DNA from: Terriglobia bacterium
Lineage (GTDB): Bacteria > Acidobacteriota > Terriglobia > Acidiferrales > UBA7541
Assembly (NCBI GenBank): GCA_020073605.1
Contig: JAIQEW010000004.1
Location: forward strand, 62,001 to 126,000
Length of the DNA: 64,000 nucleotides
Direction: 5' to 3'
Part shown: one piece after another, positions 34,691 through 45,741 of the stretch
Numbering within the stretch: position 1 is the first letter of the stretch
Layout of the letters: each line of letters starts with the position of its first letter
Program-made: the position numbers and the translations under genes
The notes under the pieces: generated by a model
What the model was told of the DNA's origin: nothing
What the model saw: only the letters and a program-made list of their open reading frames with translations
Database searches by the model: none

Positions 34691-35666
34691 GGCGAGAGAT
34701 CATCTCCCTAGCCGCGCTCACGATTTCCTCAACCTTGGGCAAGGCCGCCGTTTCGAGGTGCTTCGCGTAAGGCATGGGCACCTCGGCGCTGCAGACGCGC
34801 GCTACGGGCGCGTCGAGATCATCGAAGGCATTCTCCACGATCTGGGCGCTGATCTCGGCGGAGAAGCTTCCTGTGCGCCAGCCTTCGTCAACCACTATCG
34901 CCCGGTGCGTCTTTGCGACGGAAGCCAGAATCGTCGGCGTGTCCAGAGGTCGCAACGATCGCAGGTCGATCACTTCCGCCTCGATGCCTTCCTGCGCCAG
35001 GCGATCGGCTGCCTGCATCGTCTTGCCGAGCGTTCCACCGTAGGTGATAAGCGTGACGTCCTTACCCTTGCGAGTTACGGACGCATGAACGATGTCGATG
35101 AGTTGCGCTGCCTCGTCAACTTCACCTTCCAGCGGATACAGAGTGGCGTGCTCGAAGATGAAGACAGGATCGGGTTCGTGAAGGGCCGCCAGCAACATGC
35201 CGTATGCGTCTGCCGCGGTCGCCGGCGTGAGGACTTTGATTCCGGGGATGTGTGCGTACCAGCCTTCCAGACTGTGAGAATGCTGCGCCGCCATCTGGCG
35301 GCCGCCTCCGGTGGCGACGCGCACGACGAGCGGCACGTTAAATTGTCCGCCGGACATGTGCCGCAAAGTCGCGGCGTTATTCAGAATCTGATCCATGGCC
35401 AACATGCTGAAATTCACGGTCATGATCTCGACAATCGGGCGCATCCCGCCCAGCGCGGCCCCGATTCCCGCGCCCACGAAGGCCGATTCTGAAAGCGGCG
35501 CATCGCGAATTCGTTCAGGCCCGAACTCTTCGAGCAGGCCGAGGCTAACCGCGAAAGCCCCGCCGTATCCGCCGACATCCTCGCCCATCAAGAACACGCG
35601 AGGATCTTCGCGAAGAGCTTTGCGTATGGCCGCCCGTGCCGCTTCGCGATAAGTCATCTTGGTCAC
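34683..35666 (-). CDS. pdhB: 2-oxo acid dehydrogenase E1 beta subunit
   Basis: 327-residue transketolase-type beta subunit. Typical segments are [71 protein letters not shown] and RSLRPLDT. Together with the alpha subunit it forms the heterotetrameric E1 decarboxylating a 2-oxo acid, most likely pyruvate. Its ATG overlaps the stop of the alpha gene (ATGA), giving coupled translation. Confidence 0.93.
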   Translation of the reverse strand: MTKMTYREAARAAIRKALREDPRVFLMGEDVGGYGGAFAVSLGLLEEFGPERIRDAPLSESAFVGAGIGAALGGMRPIVEIMTVNFSMLAMDQILNNAATLRHMSGGQFNVPLVVRVATGGGRQMAAQHSHSLEGWYAHIPGIKVLTPATAADAYGMLLAALHEPDPVFIFEHATLYPLEGEVDEAAQLIDIVHASVTRKGKDVTLITYGGTLGKTMQAADRLAQEGIEAEVIDLRSLRPLDTPTILASVAKTHRAIVVDEGWRTGSFSAEISAQIVENAFDDLDAPVARVCSAEVPMPYAKHLETAALPKVEEIVSAAREMISRHD

Positions 35667-36661
35667 GTTGTTACCGGCCCCTCGACATCCTTCAGCAGGT
35701 CTTCGATCGGCTCCGGAGCGCTCTCCTCCGCGAATCGGACGGCTTCATCTATCTCCGCCGCGATTTCCGCTTCGATGCGATCCAGATCGGAATCGGCCAG
35801 GAATCCCCATTCCCTAAGGCGAGACTGGAAGAGCGGGATCGGATCGCGCTTCTTCCACTCTTCGATTTCCGCTTTCGTGCGATACAAGTCGGGATCGGCC
35901 ATCGAATGAGCGCGGAAGCGGTAGGTCTTGAGTTCCAAGAGAAACGGCCCATTCCCGCTTCGCACGGACTGCGCGGCCTGCTTCGCGGCCGCTTCGACCG
36001 CGAGAACGTCCATTCCGTCCACGGCACTTGAACCCAAGCCGTAAGCGCCGGCCTTGCGGCTGATATCCGTCTGCGCCTGATGGCGCGCCAATGCGGTGCC
36101 CATCGCGTACAGATTGTTCTCGCAGAGAAAAACGACAGGAAGCTTCCACAGCGCGGCGAGGTTCAGCGATTCGTGAAACTCGCCCTCGGCAACGGCGCCG
36201 TCACCGAAGTAGCAGCCTGTGATCCTGCTTCCGCCCTGCATCTTTTCAGCCAGCGCGAGACCAACGGCGATCGGCAAGCCGCCTCCCACAATCGCGTACC
36301 CGCCATAGAAGCGCCGGCTCGCATCGAAAAAGTGCATCGAGCCGCCGTGCCCGCGGCTGCACCCGGTGACTTTTCCGAACATCTCGGCCATCAAGACGCG
36401 GGCGGGGATGCCGCGCGCCAGCGCGTGCCCGTGCTCTCGATACGTCGCCACAATGGCATCTTCGGGAGAGAAAGCCTGCATCGCGCCGACGCCCGTCGCT
36501 TCCTCACCGATATACAGATGAAGGAAGCCGTGAATCTTCTGGAGGCTGTACATTTCCGCCGCTTTCTCCTCGAACCGGCGGATGCGCAGCATCTCCCGCA
36601 GCAAGAACAGGGCATGCTCCCGGTCGACCGGCGGGCGTTGCGAAAGCGTGGTGGCGGACAT
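35663..36661 (-). CDS. pdhA: 2-oxo acid dehydrogenase E1 alpha subunit
   Basis: 332-residue thiamine-diphosphate-binding subunit with the GDG...NN motif ([17 protein letters not shown]...FLCENN) and [11 protein letters not shown] plus [17 protein letters not shown], typical of pyruvate and acetoin dehydrogenase E1 alpha. The phosphorylation-loop-like region [17 protein letters not shown] is also conserved. It starts exactly one base after the acetyl-CoA synthetase stop codon (TAAATG), so it belongs to that operon. Confidence 0.93.
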   Translation of the reverse strand: MSATTLSQRPPVDREHALFLLREMLRIRRFEEKAAEMYSLQKIHGFLHLYIGEEATGVGAMQAFSPEDAIVATYREHGHALARGIPARVLMAEMFGKVTGCSRGHGGSMHFFDASRRFYGGYAIVGGGLPIAVGLALAEKMQGGSRITGCYFGDGAVAEGEFHESLNLAALWKLPVVFLCENNLYAMGTALARHQAQTDISRKAGAYGLGSSAVDGMDVLAVEAAAKQAAQSVRSGNGPFLLELKTYRFRAHSMADPDLYRTKAEIEEWKKRDPIPLFQSRLREWGFLADSDLDRIEAEIAAEIDEAVRFAEESAPEPIEDLLKDVEGPVTT

Positions 36662-38425
<1,764 letters not shown>

Positions 38426-38549
38426 TATGCGACCCCAGCCGCGCTGACTTACTTCTTGTTAGTTGCGTTCGTATCTCATTCCGTTCATACATCTCTATCA
38501 CCGTCGAGACCATTTACACAAACCGGTGGCGAGCCAAATCAATGGTTGG

Positions 38550-39023
38550 CTACGGATTGATACCCATCTTCTCGTGTTCCACTGGCACCTCCTCGGCCAG
38601 AACCTGGGGTTCCAAGACGGTTCGGCTATTGAGCGAGCGCGCCACAAGACAGGTCTTCTCGGCCTTTTCCAGAAGGCGATTGGCGCGTTCAACATCCTTT
38701 TGAAGAGCGATCTTCAGCCGGGGACGCAAGTTGACCTGAGTGAAGCGCCAGCCTCCTTCCTCCTTTTGAAGGACACCCTCAACTTCCAGATCGAGCGACG
38801 TAAACTCGAACTTGGAGGCATTGGCGATGCCGGAAAACGTACTGACGAAGCAGCCCGCTACGGCTGCGACGAAAAGGTGTTCTGGCGTCCAACAGCCGGC
38901 CTCCCCCTGAAATTCGGGAGGGGCACTGAACTTAATCGTGGGTTGGATTCCGTCGGCGCTGGCAAGGCCGCTGCGGAGAGTCGTGGAGGATGCGTTGACG
39001 CGGTAGTTGTATTGATGTTCCAT
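38550..39023 (-). CDS. OsmC-family peroxiredoxin-like protein
   Basis: 157-residue OsmC/Ohr-type protein that reduces organic hydroperoxides through two cysteines. Redox candidates are the Cys in VAGCFVSTF and the Cys in EKTCLVARSL; the peroxide-site environment LRSGL near the N-terminus also fits. AGGAAAGGATGGGAAG lies upstream of the ATG. It is divergent from the PEBP gene, so the 220-base space between them holds both promoters. Confidence 0.88.
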   Translation of the reverse strand: MEHQYNYRVNASSTTLRSGLASADGIQPTIKFSAPPEFQGEAGCWTPEHLFVAAVAGCFVSTFSGIANASKFEFTSLDLEVEGVLQKEEGGWRFTQVNLRPRLKIALQKDVERANRLLEKAEKTCLVARSLNSRTVLEPQVLAEEVPVEHEKMGINP

Positions 39024-39245
39024 TTCTTCCCATCCTTTCCTGCAAAATGCAGATGCTCGGGCGCCGGCCGGTTCATTTGAAGGGTATTCTCAGGAGGTGG
39101 TGGAAGGCGTGACTACTGTCACCCGATTTCGTGATGCCCGTCACAACGTCCGGAACGCACTTGCGCCAATCTCGAAGTGGAACAGAGCAAGGAGGCTTGG
39201 CGAGACGGCGTGCGGGCGAGTGAAGTAGCTTTGGAGGGGGCATCA

Positions 39246-39704
39246 ATGGCGCTTCGACTGACTACAACGGCTTTCCGAGGAGCCGATATTCCGAAAAAGT
39301 TCACCTGTGATGCGCAGGACGTTTCTCCGGCGCTGGCCTGGAACGATCCTCCGACAGGAACGGAGACCTTCGCGCTCGTCGCGGATGACCCGGACGCCCC
39401 CGGCGGCACTTGGGTGCACTGGGTGATCTTTGATCTTCCGGGCGACATGCGCGAATTGCGCGAAGGCGTGCCAAAGGACCGTGAACTATCCACCGGCGCT
39501 CGCCAAGGGCGCAACGATTTCGGAAAGATTGGTTACAACGGGCCGTGCCCGCCAAAAGGGACCGTCCACCGCTACTTTTTCAAGCTCTACGCCCTGAACT
39601 CCAAAGTGAACCTCAAGCCCGGCGTCAGCAAGGGCGAACTCGAGCGGGCCATGAAAGGGCACATTCTGGCCCAAGCCGAACTCATCGGGAAGTTCGGACA
39701 CTAG
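39246..39704 (+). CDS. PEBP-family protein (YbhB/YbcL type)
   Basis: 152-residue phosphatidylethanolamine-binding-protein family member (Raf-kinase-inhibitor-like). Motifs are FTCDAQDVSPALAW, DDPDAPGGTWVHWVIFDLP (the ligand-binding pocket motif), and GRNDFGKIGYNGPCPPKGTVHRYFFKLYAL. ATG 39246 with GGAGGGGG upstream is chosen over the longer frame from 39177. No signal peptide is seen. The cellular role of bacterial homologues is mostly unknown. Confidence 0.92.
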   Translation: MALRLTTTAFRGADIPKKFTCDAQDVSPALAWNDPPTGTETFALVADDPDAPGGTWVHWVIFDLPGDMRELREGVPKDRELSTGARQGRNDFGKIGYNGPCPPKGTVHRYFFKLYALNSKVNLKPGVSKGELERAMKGHILAQAELIGKFGH

Positions 39705-39740
39705 CACTGCACAGGCGGGCGAAGTGGACGACAGCAGGCG

Positions 39741-41162
39741 CTAGAACGGTTCGGACACGGGCGCATTTCTTTGCAGCGCTCGTATCTTCAAAAGGCGGTG
39801 CAGCGCAATCAAGATAATGATTGCCACCGCAACCGCATAGGGCCAAACAGGGGCACTCTCCGGAGCGCGGGGCACTGTCTCGAGATTGGCGGTGACTTGG
39901 CCTTGATCGCCTTCCCGGCGCACGGAGGCACGCAGTTCCCAAGCCCCTGAACTCGGAAGGTCGATGGTGCCTGCTTGAAGCAGTTTGTTGGCGGACTCCT
40001 CGTGCGTCGCGCGGACCACTCCCGGGCTGCCCGCGCCGTTGACGGGCTGAACTGAAAGGTCCACTTCGGCGTCTAGGATCGTCTCGTCCGAGTGCGCATC
40101 CTGGACCAGCACAGAAATATCGGATGGACCGGCAGGCACAGGATCCTGCGGTGCAAAGACGCTGACCTTAAACGGACCCGCAACGGATTGTGTGCGGACG
40201 ACCGCTTCATCGATGTCGATCTTTTCGGGAGCGAGCCAGCCGTAGGCCAGCGCGGCCACCGGTAGCGCCAACATCAGGATCGCCAGGACTGCCCGCCGTG
40301 AGCCGGTCTCGATCGGCGCGGATTCTTTCCGAACTTCGAGCGCCGGTCTCGAGGGCGAGAGCAATCGCACCGTGATGGCGACAGCAGGAACAAGGAAGGC
40401 AATCGATCCGACCACCCACATGGAGACGCCGGCCACCACCTGATCGCTCTGGGCGGAGATTCCGGTGAGGCGCGGTACCGCCGAGTATGACGGGTAAAGC
40501 ACTCGGTCAGAAAACGTAAGAAAGGCCGACAGGGCGGTGTTGACGAAATCAGCCAACAGCAAGTAGATCGGAAGCGCCCACGCGGGCCATCGAGCCCGGC
40601 TGGGCCACGGCTGACAGACTGGCCACCAGAACAGCAGCGAGGCCACGAGAAACGTGGCGTGTTCTGCCTCGTGCCATCCCGAAGAGTGCAAGGCCAGCTC
40701 GTAGGCTTTCGGGACGTGCCAGCCAAGCATCGCAAGCGCCAGAGCCAACCAACCGAACGCGGGATGCGTCAACATCCCGCCCAGCCGCTGTAGCGCGGGC
40801 GAGCTTAGGAATGGACCCAGAACGTCTCGCGCAACCCAACGCGGCAGACCGTGAAGCAATGGAATCGCTGGCTCGCCGAGGAGGATGAGCGGCGGCACCA
40901 GCATCATCAGAAGCATGTGCTGGAACATGTGATCGGCAACGAAGAACGGATCGAAGGCGTCGATGGGAGATGCGAGCGCCAGTTCCAGAGTCGCGAGGCC
41001 GCTCAGGAAACAAACCAGCCGGCGCGCGCCGAAGCGATCGGGCATCACCGGGCGGAGCGCGCTCCAACCGCGGACGTAAAGAAGCGCCGTCAGCAGGTTG
41101 AGCGCGGTGACCCAGGGTGGAAAGGACCACGATGCAAGAACGGCTAGAGCCGCGGGAGACAT
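39741..41162 (-). CDS. ctaG: CtaG-type oxidase assembly membrane protein fused to a FixH/YtkA-like domain
   Basis: 473-residue protein. Residues 1-~270 are a multi-spanning caa3_CtaG domain (HMFQHMLLMMLVPPLILLGEP and WHEAEHATFLVASLLFWWPV, with conserved His). Residues ~300-430 form an extracytoplasmic beta domain (GPFKVSVFAPQDPVPAGPSDISVLVQDA) resembling FixH/YtkA, then a last transmembrane helix. CtaG proteins help assemble copper centres of caa3 oxidases. It is the last gene of the cta operon. The fused domain is not part of standard CtaG. Confidence 0.82.
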   Translation of the reverse strand: MSPAALAVLASWSFPPWVTALNLLTALLYVRGWSALRPVMPDRFGARRLVCFLSGLATLELALASPIDAFDPFFVADHMFQHMLLMMLVPPLILLGEPAIPLLHGLPRWVARDVLGPFLSSPALQRLGGMLTHPAFGWLALALAMLGWHVPKAYELALHSSGWHEAEHATFLVASLLFWWPVCQPWPSRARWPAWALPIYLLLADFVNTALSAFLTFSDRVLYPSYSAVPRLTGISAQSDQVVAGVSMWVVGSIAFLVPAVAITVRLLSPSRPALEVRKESAPIETGSRRAVLAILMLALPVAALAYGWLAPEKIDIDEAVVRTQSVAGPFKVSVFAPQDPVPAGPSDISVLVQDAHSDETILDAEVDLSVQPVNGAGSPGVVRATHEESANKLLQAGTIDLPSSGAWELRASVRREGDQGQVTANLETVPRAPESAPVWPYAVAVAIIILIALHRLLKIRALQRNAPVSEPF

Positions 41163-41218
41163 CGGCAGCTTCTAGCGACCGCCCGCAGACGCCGATTTCG
41201 ACGAGGCAATCGCGCCTC

Positions 41219-42073
41219 TCATGAGTGGTTGTTTTCCTCGTCCATCATGCCCGGTGTTTCCACACCGGCTCGCGCCGCGAGCGGGTACTGCCACGTCGGT
41301 ATTCGCACCTGCCGCACCACCACGAGTCCGGCCACAATTCCGAAGCCGATCTGTGAGGCCAAGAACCACCACCAGTCAATTCGCTGGTTGAGGATCGGGT
41401 CCACAATGTCCAGGATTGAGTGAAGAAACCCAGTCCATACCAGTGGGGCGAAGACCCCACCTAGCAAAATCGGCCGCCGCGCAAGCATGGGGAGAATGGC
41501 GCCGTAGAGAAGTCCGACCAATACTGAGGTGGCGAGGTGCAGCACTGTGGCCACCAGCAACAATTCGATGTGGAAGGCCTCAACCTGCGCCGTGCTGACG
41601 TCGATGTGCTCATACACGATCGCGCCGAGCAGATTGATCGGGTACCAGATGCTGCCGTGGCTGACGATGCCGTAGAACATGGCGAGCACGGCCATCGCCA
41701 CGCCACCCGCGAGGCCTCCCTTGATGCCCGCCGAAATCGGATAGATTTCCAGCGGCAGGCGCGCGCGATGCGGAGCGGCTTGCACCGCGGCCATGCGCGT
41801 CACCTTGCGGTGCGGCGTTGCAATTTGCACGGGCGCCGCGGACACGGCAACCATTTCGTGCCGATCGTGAGGCAGCACCTGCCGGGCCCATCCGACGCCC
41901 GCCACGAGCGAAAGCGCGATTCCAACCACGCTGACGATGTTGGTGCTCAGCAGACCCGCCGCCATGAGCGTGAGTCCCAGAGCCAGAACGGCCGGCCAAG
42001 CCGTCGGAGCTGGCAGAGCCACGTGCTCCGGCGCGGAATGCATCGCTGGATTCGATTGATGTTGTGCGGTCAT
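41219..42073 (-). CDS. Membrane protein of the caa3 oxidase operon (CtaF-like N-terminus)
   Basis: 284-residue integral membrane protein. The first ~60 residues (TAWPAVLALGLTLMAAGLL...VVGIALSLVAGVGWARQVLPHD) resemble small subunit IV/CtaF-type oxidase proteins. After a basic linker, about four further helices follow (GGLAGGVAMAVLAMFYGIVSH, LLLVATVLHLATSVLVGLLYG, LLGGVFAPLVWTGFLH, FLASQIGFGIVAGLVVV). No catalytic motif is seen. Position between subunit III and CtaG supports a structural or assembly role. Confidence 0.65.
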   Translation of the reverse strand: MTAQHQSNPAMHSAPEHVALPAPTAWPAVLALGLTLMAAGLLSTNIVSVVGIALSLVAGVGWARQVLPHDRHEMVAVSAAPVQIATPHRKVTRMAAVQAAPHRARLPLEIYPISAGIKGGLAGGVAMAVLAMFYGIVSHGSIWYPINLLGAIVYEHIDVSTAQVEAFHIELLLVATVLHLATSVLVGLLYGAILPMLARRPILLGGVFAPLVWTGFLHSILDIVDPILNQRIDWWWFLASQIGFGIVAGLVVVRQVRIPTWQYPLAARAGVETPGMMDEENNHS

Positions 42074-42101
42074 TTGAATTTCGACTGCTCTCCCCTAGGG
42101 T

Positions 42102-42698
42102 TCATCGGCCCAAGCCGTAAACCACAGTGAACACCACCACCCACACGGCGTCGACGAAATGCCAGTAGAGCGAAAGCACTTCACACCGCTCCCAGTGTTC
42201 GCACTTCACCTTGCCCAGGAGCGCCAGAATCATCACGATCGCGAGCGCGATCAAACCAACCAGTACGTGAGATGCATGCAGGCCGACCAGGGAGTAATAA
42301 GTCGTGCCGAAGAGATTCGTCTGGATCGTGAAGTCTTCCTGGGAAATCAGATGGTGCCACTCGCGTCCCGTCCCGATCAGGAAGATCGCGCCGAGTGCGA
42401 GAGTGGCGAACCAGAAGAGCGCGAAGCTACCCGTCTTGCCCTTGCGCAATGCCGCGACCGCCCAGTGCATCGTCAGGCTGCTGGAAAGCAAGCAGACGGT
42501 GATGAAGATCGGAACGCTGAGAATCTGGCGCGGCGTGGGCCCCGATATGCTCTTGCCGATGTAGAGGATATAAGCGGCCACGAATATCGTGAAGATCGCG
42601 GACTCGGCAATGATCAAAGAAAGCATTCCGACGCGCCCGCGCGACGGAAGTTTCCACGGAGCTTCGTTGGCCGCCATGGCCGCAGGTATTGCGCTCAT
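42102..42698 (-). CDS. ctaE: Cytochrome c oxidase subunit III
   Basis: 198-residue five-helix type subunit III. Recognisable segments are GMLSLIIAESAIFTIFVAAY, LLSSSLTMHWAV, YSLVGLHASHVLVGLIALAIV and YWHFVDAVWVVVFTVVY. ATG 42698 (MSAIPAAMAANEAPWKLPSRG) is used; upstream codons in frame run into the ctaD gene. It lies about 30 bases after ctaD in the same operon. It stabilises the catalytic core and may aid oxygen access. Confidence 0.92.
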   Translation of the reverse strand: MSAIPAAMAANEAPWKLPSRGRVGMLSLIIAESAIFTIFVAAYILYIGKSISGPTPRQILSVPIFITVCLLSSSLTMHWAVAALRKGKTGSFALFWFATLALGAIFLIGTGREWHHLISQEDFTIQTNLFGTTYYSLVGLHASHVLVGLIALAIVMILALLGKVKCEHWERCEVLSLYWHFVDAVWVVVFTVVYGLGR

Positions 42699-42729
42699 CG
42701 ATCGCACCGAGCCTTTCTCGAGTCGCGGT

Positions 42730-44391
42730 TCATTCGTACTTCCAATCTGGATCTTCGGGGTGTTTGATATCCCACAGCGGTCGGCGGCTGCGCACCTCCG
42801 GGATCGCGGCGAAATTGTAGTCGGGGGGCGGGGAAGTGGTGGCCCATTCAAGCGTCCATGCATCCCACGGGTCGTTGCCCGCCGGCGCGCCTTTGAAATA
42901 CGACTGGATCATGTTGTAGACGAAGATCAAGACTGCGGCCGCCTGAAAGACTACTCCGATTGAAGAAAGCAGATTCCAGGTCTCCCAGCCTCGACCGGGT
43001 TCGTACGTGTAGACGCGGCGCGGCATGCCGAGCAGTCCGGGAATGTGCATGAAATCAAACGTCAGGTGAAATCCGATCACCATGATCCAGAAGTGCCACT
43101 TTCCCAAGGTCTCGTTCAGCATCCGGCCCGTCATCTTCGGGAACCAGTAGTAGAACGCGGCGAAGATTGTGAAGAGAATGCCGCCCACGATTACGTAGTG
43201 AAAGTGCGCCACCACGAAATAGGAATTGCTGAGCTGCCAATCGAAAGGCGCCGTGGCCAGCATGATGCCCGTCAGCCCGGCGATCAGGAACTGGAAAAGG
43301 AATCCGGTGCAGAAGAGCATGGGTGTAGCGAAACGAATCTTGCCGCCCCACATCGTCGCCAGCCAGTTGAAAATCTTGATGCCCGTCGGCACGCCAACAA
43401 TCATGGTCGTGAGCACAAAGAAGGCGTTCCCATACGACGGCATGCCGACCGTGTACATGTGGTGCGCCCAGACGCCGAGGCTCACGAAACCGATTCCCAC
43501 CGAAGCCGCCACCATCGCCGGGTATCCGAACATCGCCTTGCGCGAAAACACCGGAACTATTTCCGAGACGAATGCGAAGCAGGGGATGATCAGGACGTAC
43601 ACCTCCGGATGGCCGAAGATCCAGAAGAAGTGCATCCACATCACAACGGAGCCGCCCGCCGCCGTGTCGAAGAAGTGCCCGCTCATGTAGCGGTCGACCA
43701 TCAGCATGATCTGGGCGGCAGTGAGCGGGCTGATTGTGACGAGCACCAGACCGCCCATCACCAGATTCATCCAGGCGAGCAGAGGCATCCGGCCCAGCGT
43801 CATGCCCGGGCAACGCATACAGAGGATCGTAGCGATGAAATTCACCGCTCCCCCGACGCTGCCAACGCCGGCCAGCAGGATGGACAAAGTCCAGTAGTCG
43901 GTGCTGTGGCCTGGAGAGTAAGTCGTTGAGGTAAGCGGCGCGTAGGCGAACCACCCCACGTCCGGTGCGCTGCCTCCTTGCAAGAAGCTGCCGCCCGCGA
44001 AGAAACTGGCGTAGAGCACAAAGCCCCCGAACGCGGTCATCCAGAAGCTGAAGGCATTCAGTCGCGGAAAGGCCATGTCCCGGGCGCCGATCATCAGCGG
44101 CACCAGGTAATTGCCGAAGCCGAAGAGAATCGGCATGGCGACAAAGAAGACGCCCGTGGTCCCGTGCAGCGTGAACAGCCGGTTGAAGGCTTGCGGCGAC
44201 ATGAAAGACGCGTGCGGGTGCGCCAGCTGAATGCGCATGAGGATGGCTTCGATCCCCATGATCACCAAGAAGAGCAGCGAGTACACGATGTACATCAACC
44301 CGATCTTTTTGTGATCGGCAGTAAACAACCACTCGGAGACGACTCCCCGCGAGCTTTTCGGAATCGCCATCGGTATTGATTCGGACGCCAT
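42730..44391 (-). CDS. ctaD: Cytochrome c oxidase subunit I
   Basis: 553-residue catalytic subunit with the heme a/a3-CuB centre and proton channels. Visible are FTLHGTTGVFF, FWIFGHPEVYVLIIP (CuB His, and the Glu of the D-channel in the GHPEV form of A1-type oxidases), VSLGVWAHHMYTVG (CuB His pair), IKIFNWLATMWGG (K-channel Lys/Thr region), and YFVVAHFHYVIVGG (heme ligand histidines). Short N-terminal extension. It follows ctaC and precedes ctaE, typical of a caa3 operon. Confidence 0.96.
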   Translation of the reverse strand: MASESIPMAIPKSSRGVVSEWLFTADHKKIGLMYIVYSLLFLVIMGIEAILMRIQLAHPHASFMSPQAFNRLFTLHGTTGVFFVAMPILFGFGNYLVPLMIGARDMAFPRLNAFSFWMTAFGGFVLYASFFAGGSFLQGGSAPDVGWFAYAPLTSTTYSPGHSTDYWTLSILLAGVGSVGGAVNFIATILCMRCPGMTLGRMPLLAWMNLVMGGLVLVTISPLTAAQIMLMVDRYMSGHFFDTAAGGSVVMWMHFFWIFGHPEVYVLIIPCFAFVSEIVPVFSRKAMFGYPAMVAASVGIGFVSLGVWAHHMYTVGMPSYGNAFFVLTTMIVGVPTGIKIFNWLATMWGGKIRFATPMLFCTGFLFQFLIAGLTGIMLATAPFDWQLSNSYFVVAHFHYVIVGGILFTIFAAFYYWFPKMTGRMLNETLGKWHFWIMVIGFHLTFDFMHIPGLLGMPRRVYTYEPGRGWETWNLLSSIGVVFQAAAVLIFVYNMIQSYFKGAPAGNDPWDAWTLEWATTSPPPDYNFAAIPEVRSRRPLWDIKHPEDPDWKYE

Positions 44392-44469
44392 AGCCTATTC
44401 TTTCTTCGAACTCCCCGTCGCTCCGGGTTTCAGTTCCGATCGTGCTGTGCCCATAGAGCGATTCATGGC

Positions 44470-45525
44470 TCAGTGAAGCGTCAGCAGATACGCCGTCACC
44501 TGGCCCAGCTCTTGATCGCTAAGATCCGGAACCGGCATCAGAGATCCCGGCTTGATCGCGTTTGGATTGTGAACCCATTGGCGCAGGTTCTCGGGCGTAT
44601 TGGGCAGTGCGCCGGAAGCGATCGTGTCCCGGCTCATCAAGTGAGTGAGATCGGGCCCGACCTTTCCGGCGGCGATTGTTCCTCGGATCGTGTGACACGC
44701 AAAGCACGCCTTCGTCACGAACAGCGCCTGTCCTGCTGCCACCGACGGGTCCGAGTTGGCCGGTTGCTGTTGTTCACGCACCCAGCGGTCGAAATCCTCT
44801 CGGCTCTGCACGTACACTCGCAGGAGCATCTTGGCGTGTTGCGTTCCGCAATATTGCCCGCACTGGCCGAGAAAGAGTCCCGTCTCCTGAGGGTCGATCC
44901 ACATCGTGTTGGGATGGTTTGGAATCAGGTCGGTCTTTCCGGCCAGCCGCGGAACCCAGAAGGTATGGTCCACGTCGGCGGAAAGCAGTGCGAGATACGT
45001 CGGTGTGGGATTCTTGGAATCACTCACCGGCACGTGCAGTTCGTTGGCGGTGACAAGCCCGAATTGGGAATAGCGGTATTCCCACCAGAACTGGTGTGCT
45101 ACGGCCGTCACGCTGACCGCGCGGTCGGGAGCTTTGGCGTCCTGCACGCGGTGGATTACTTGCGCCGTGCTCACGAACAGCACGACGACGATGAGCACCG
45201 GCAGCACGGTCCAGGCCAATTCCATCTGGTTGCTGCCGTAGACCTGAGGCGGCTCGGAATCATCGTCATGCTTCCGTTTCCGGAACTTTATGACGGCGTA
45301 TGCCAACAGGCTGAAGACAATCACGAAGATTGCGCCGGTCACTTCGAGCAAAAAGATCGAAAGGCGGTATATGGAATGAGCAGGCGTGGAATCCGGCGCG
45401 AAGATGTTCGTGGGGCTGATCGCATGGCGAAGCGGCGCAGCCAGCGTTATGGTGACGGTGCAGAAGAGCAAAATGAAAAGCCACAGCCCGCACTTCTGCC
45501 AAAGCTTGAGGCCTACTATCTGCAC
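44470..45525 (-). CDS. ctaC: caa3-type cytochrome c oxidase subunit II with fused cytochrome c
   Basis: 351-residue subunit with a signal or anchor helix, a second transmembrane helix (LEVTGAIFVIVFSLLAYAVI), a third (LAWTVLPVLIVVVLFVS) and the CuA cupredoxin domain. The CuA site is CGQYCGTQHAKM (two Cys, His, Met). The C-terminus adds a monoheme cytochrome c domain (CFACH, with Met in SLMPVPDLS), defining the caa3 type. It is first in the operon ctaC-ctaD-ctaE-membrane protein-ctaG. A CRP/FNR-type palindrome lies about 120 bases upstream. Confidence 0.95.
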   Translation of the reverse strand: MQIVGLKLWQKCGLWLFILLFCTVTITLAAPLRHAISPTNIFAPDSTPAHSIYRLSIFLLEVTGAIFVIVFSLLAYAVIKFRKRKHDDDSEPPQVYGSNQMELAWTVLPVLIVVVLFVSTAQVIHRVQDAKAPDRAVSVTAVAHQFWWEYRYSQFGLVTANELHVPVSDSKNPTPTYLALLSADVDHTFWVPRLAGKTDLIPNHPNTMWIDPQETGLFLGQCGQYCGTQHAKMLLRVYVQSREDFDRWVREQQQPANSDPSVAAGQALFVTKACFACHTIRGTIAAGKVGPDLTHLMSRDTIASGALPNTPENLRQWVHNPNAIKPGSLMPVPDLSDQELGQVTAYLLTLH

Positions 45526-45642
45526 CTACCGGCTCCCTATGGACAGGCACCAACCGTACGAACACTCCTGCTTCGTGCGCCTGGCCGTCCGAATGTGCGC
45601 TTTAAACAGCCGCCCTTGATCGCACGAAATGCGTTTCCACGA

Positions 45643-45658
45643 TGTGACGTATATCACA
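45643..45658. promoter_or_regulatory. CRP/FNR-family binding-site-like palindrome upstream of ctaC
   Basis: TGTGA-N6-TCACA, a full match to the two half-sites of the CRP consensus, lies in the 216-base gap upstream of ctaC, centred ~125 bases before its start codon. The gap has no other recognisable gene. A regulator of the CRP/FNR family controlling the oxidase is plausible; no such gene is visible in this window. Confidence 0.5.
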
Positions 45659-45741
45659 ATTTGGGGGCCACATGCGGCATGGCGTCGAAGAGCTTCTTGT
45701 AGGCCGACGTTGCGTGATTCCATCACGGCCGCTCCAACAAT

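Noticed and set aside
43055-44332. 425-codon open frame inside ctaD on the same strand, other frame
   Set aside because: Arg/His/Gly-rich out-of-frame product of the subunit I gene; no conserved segments.
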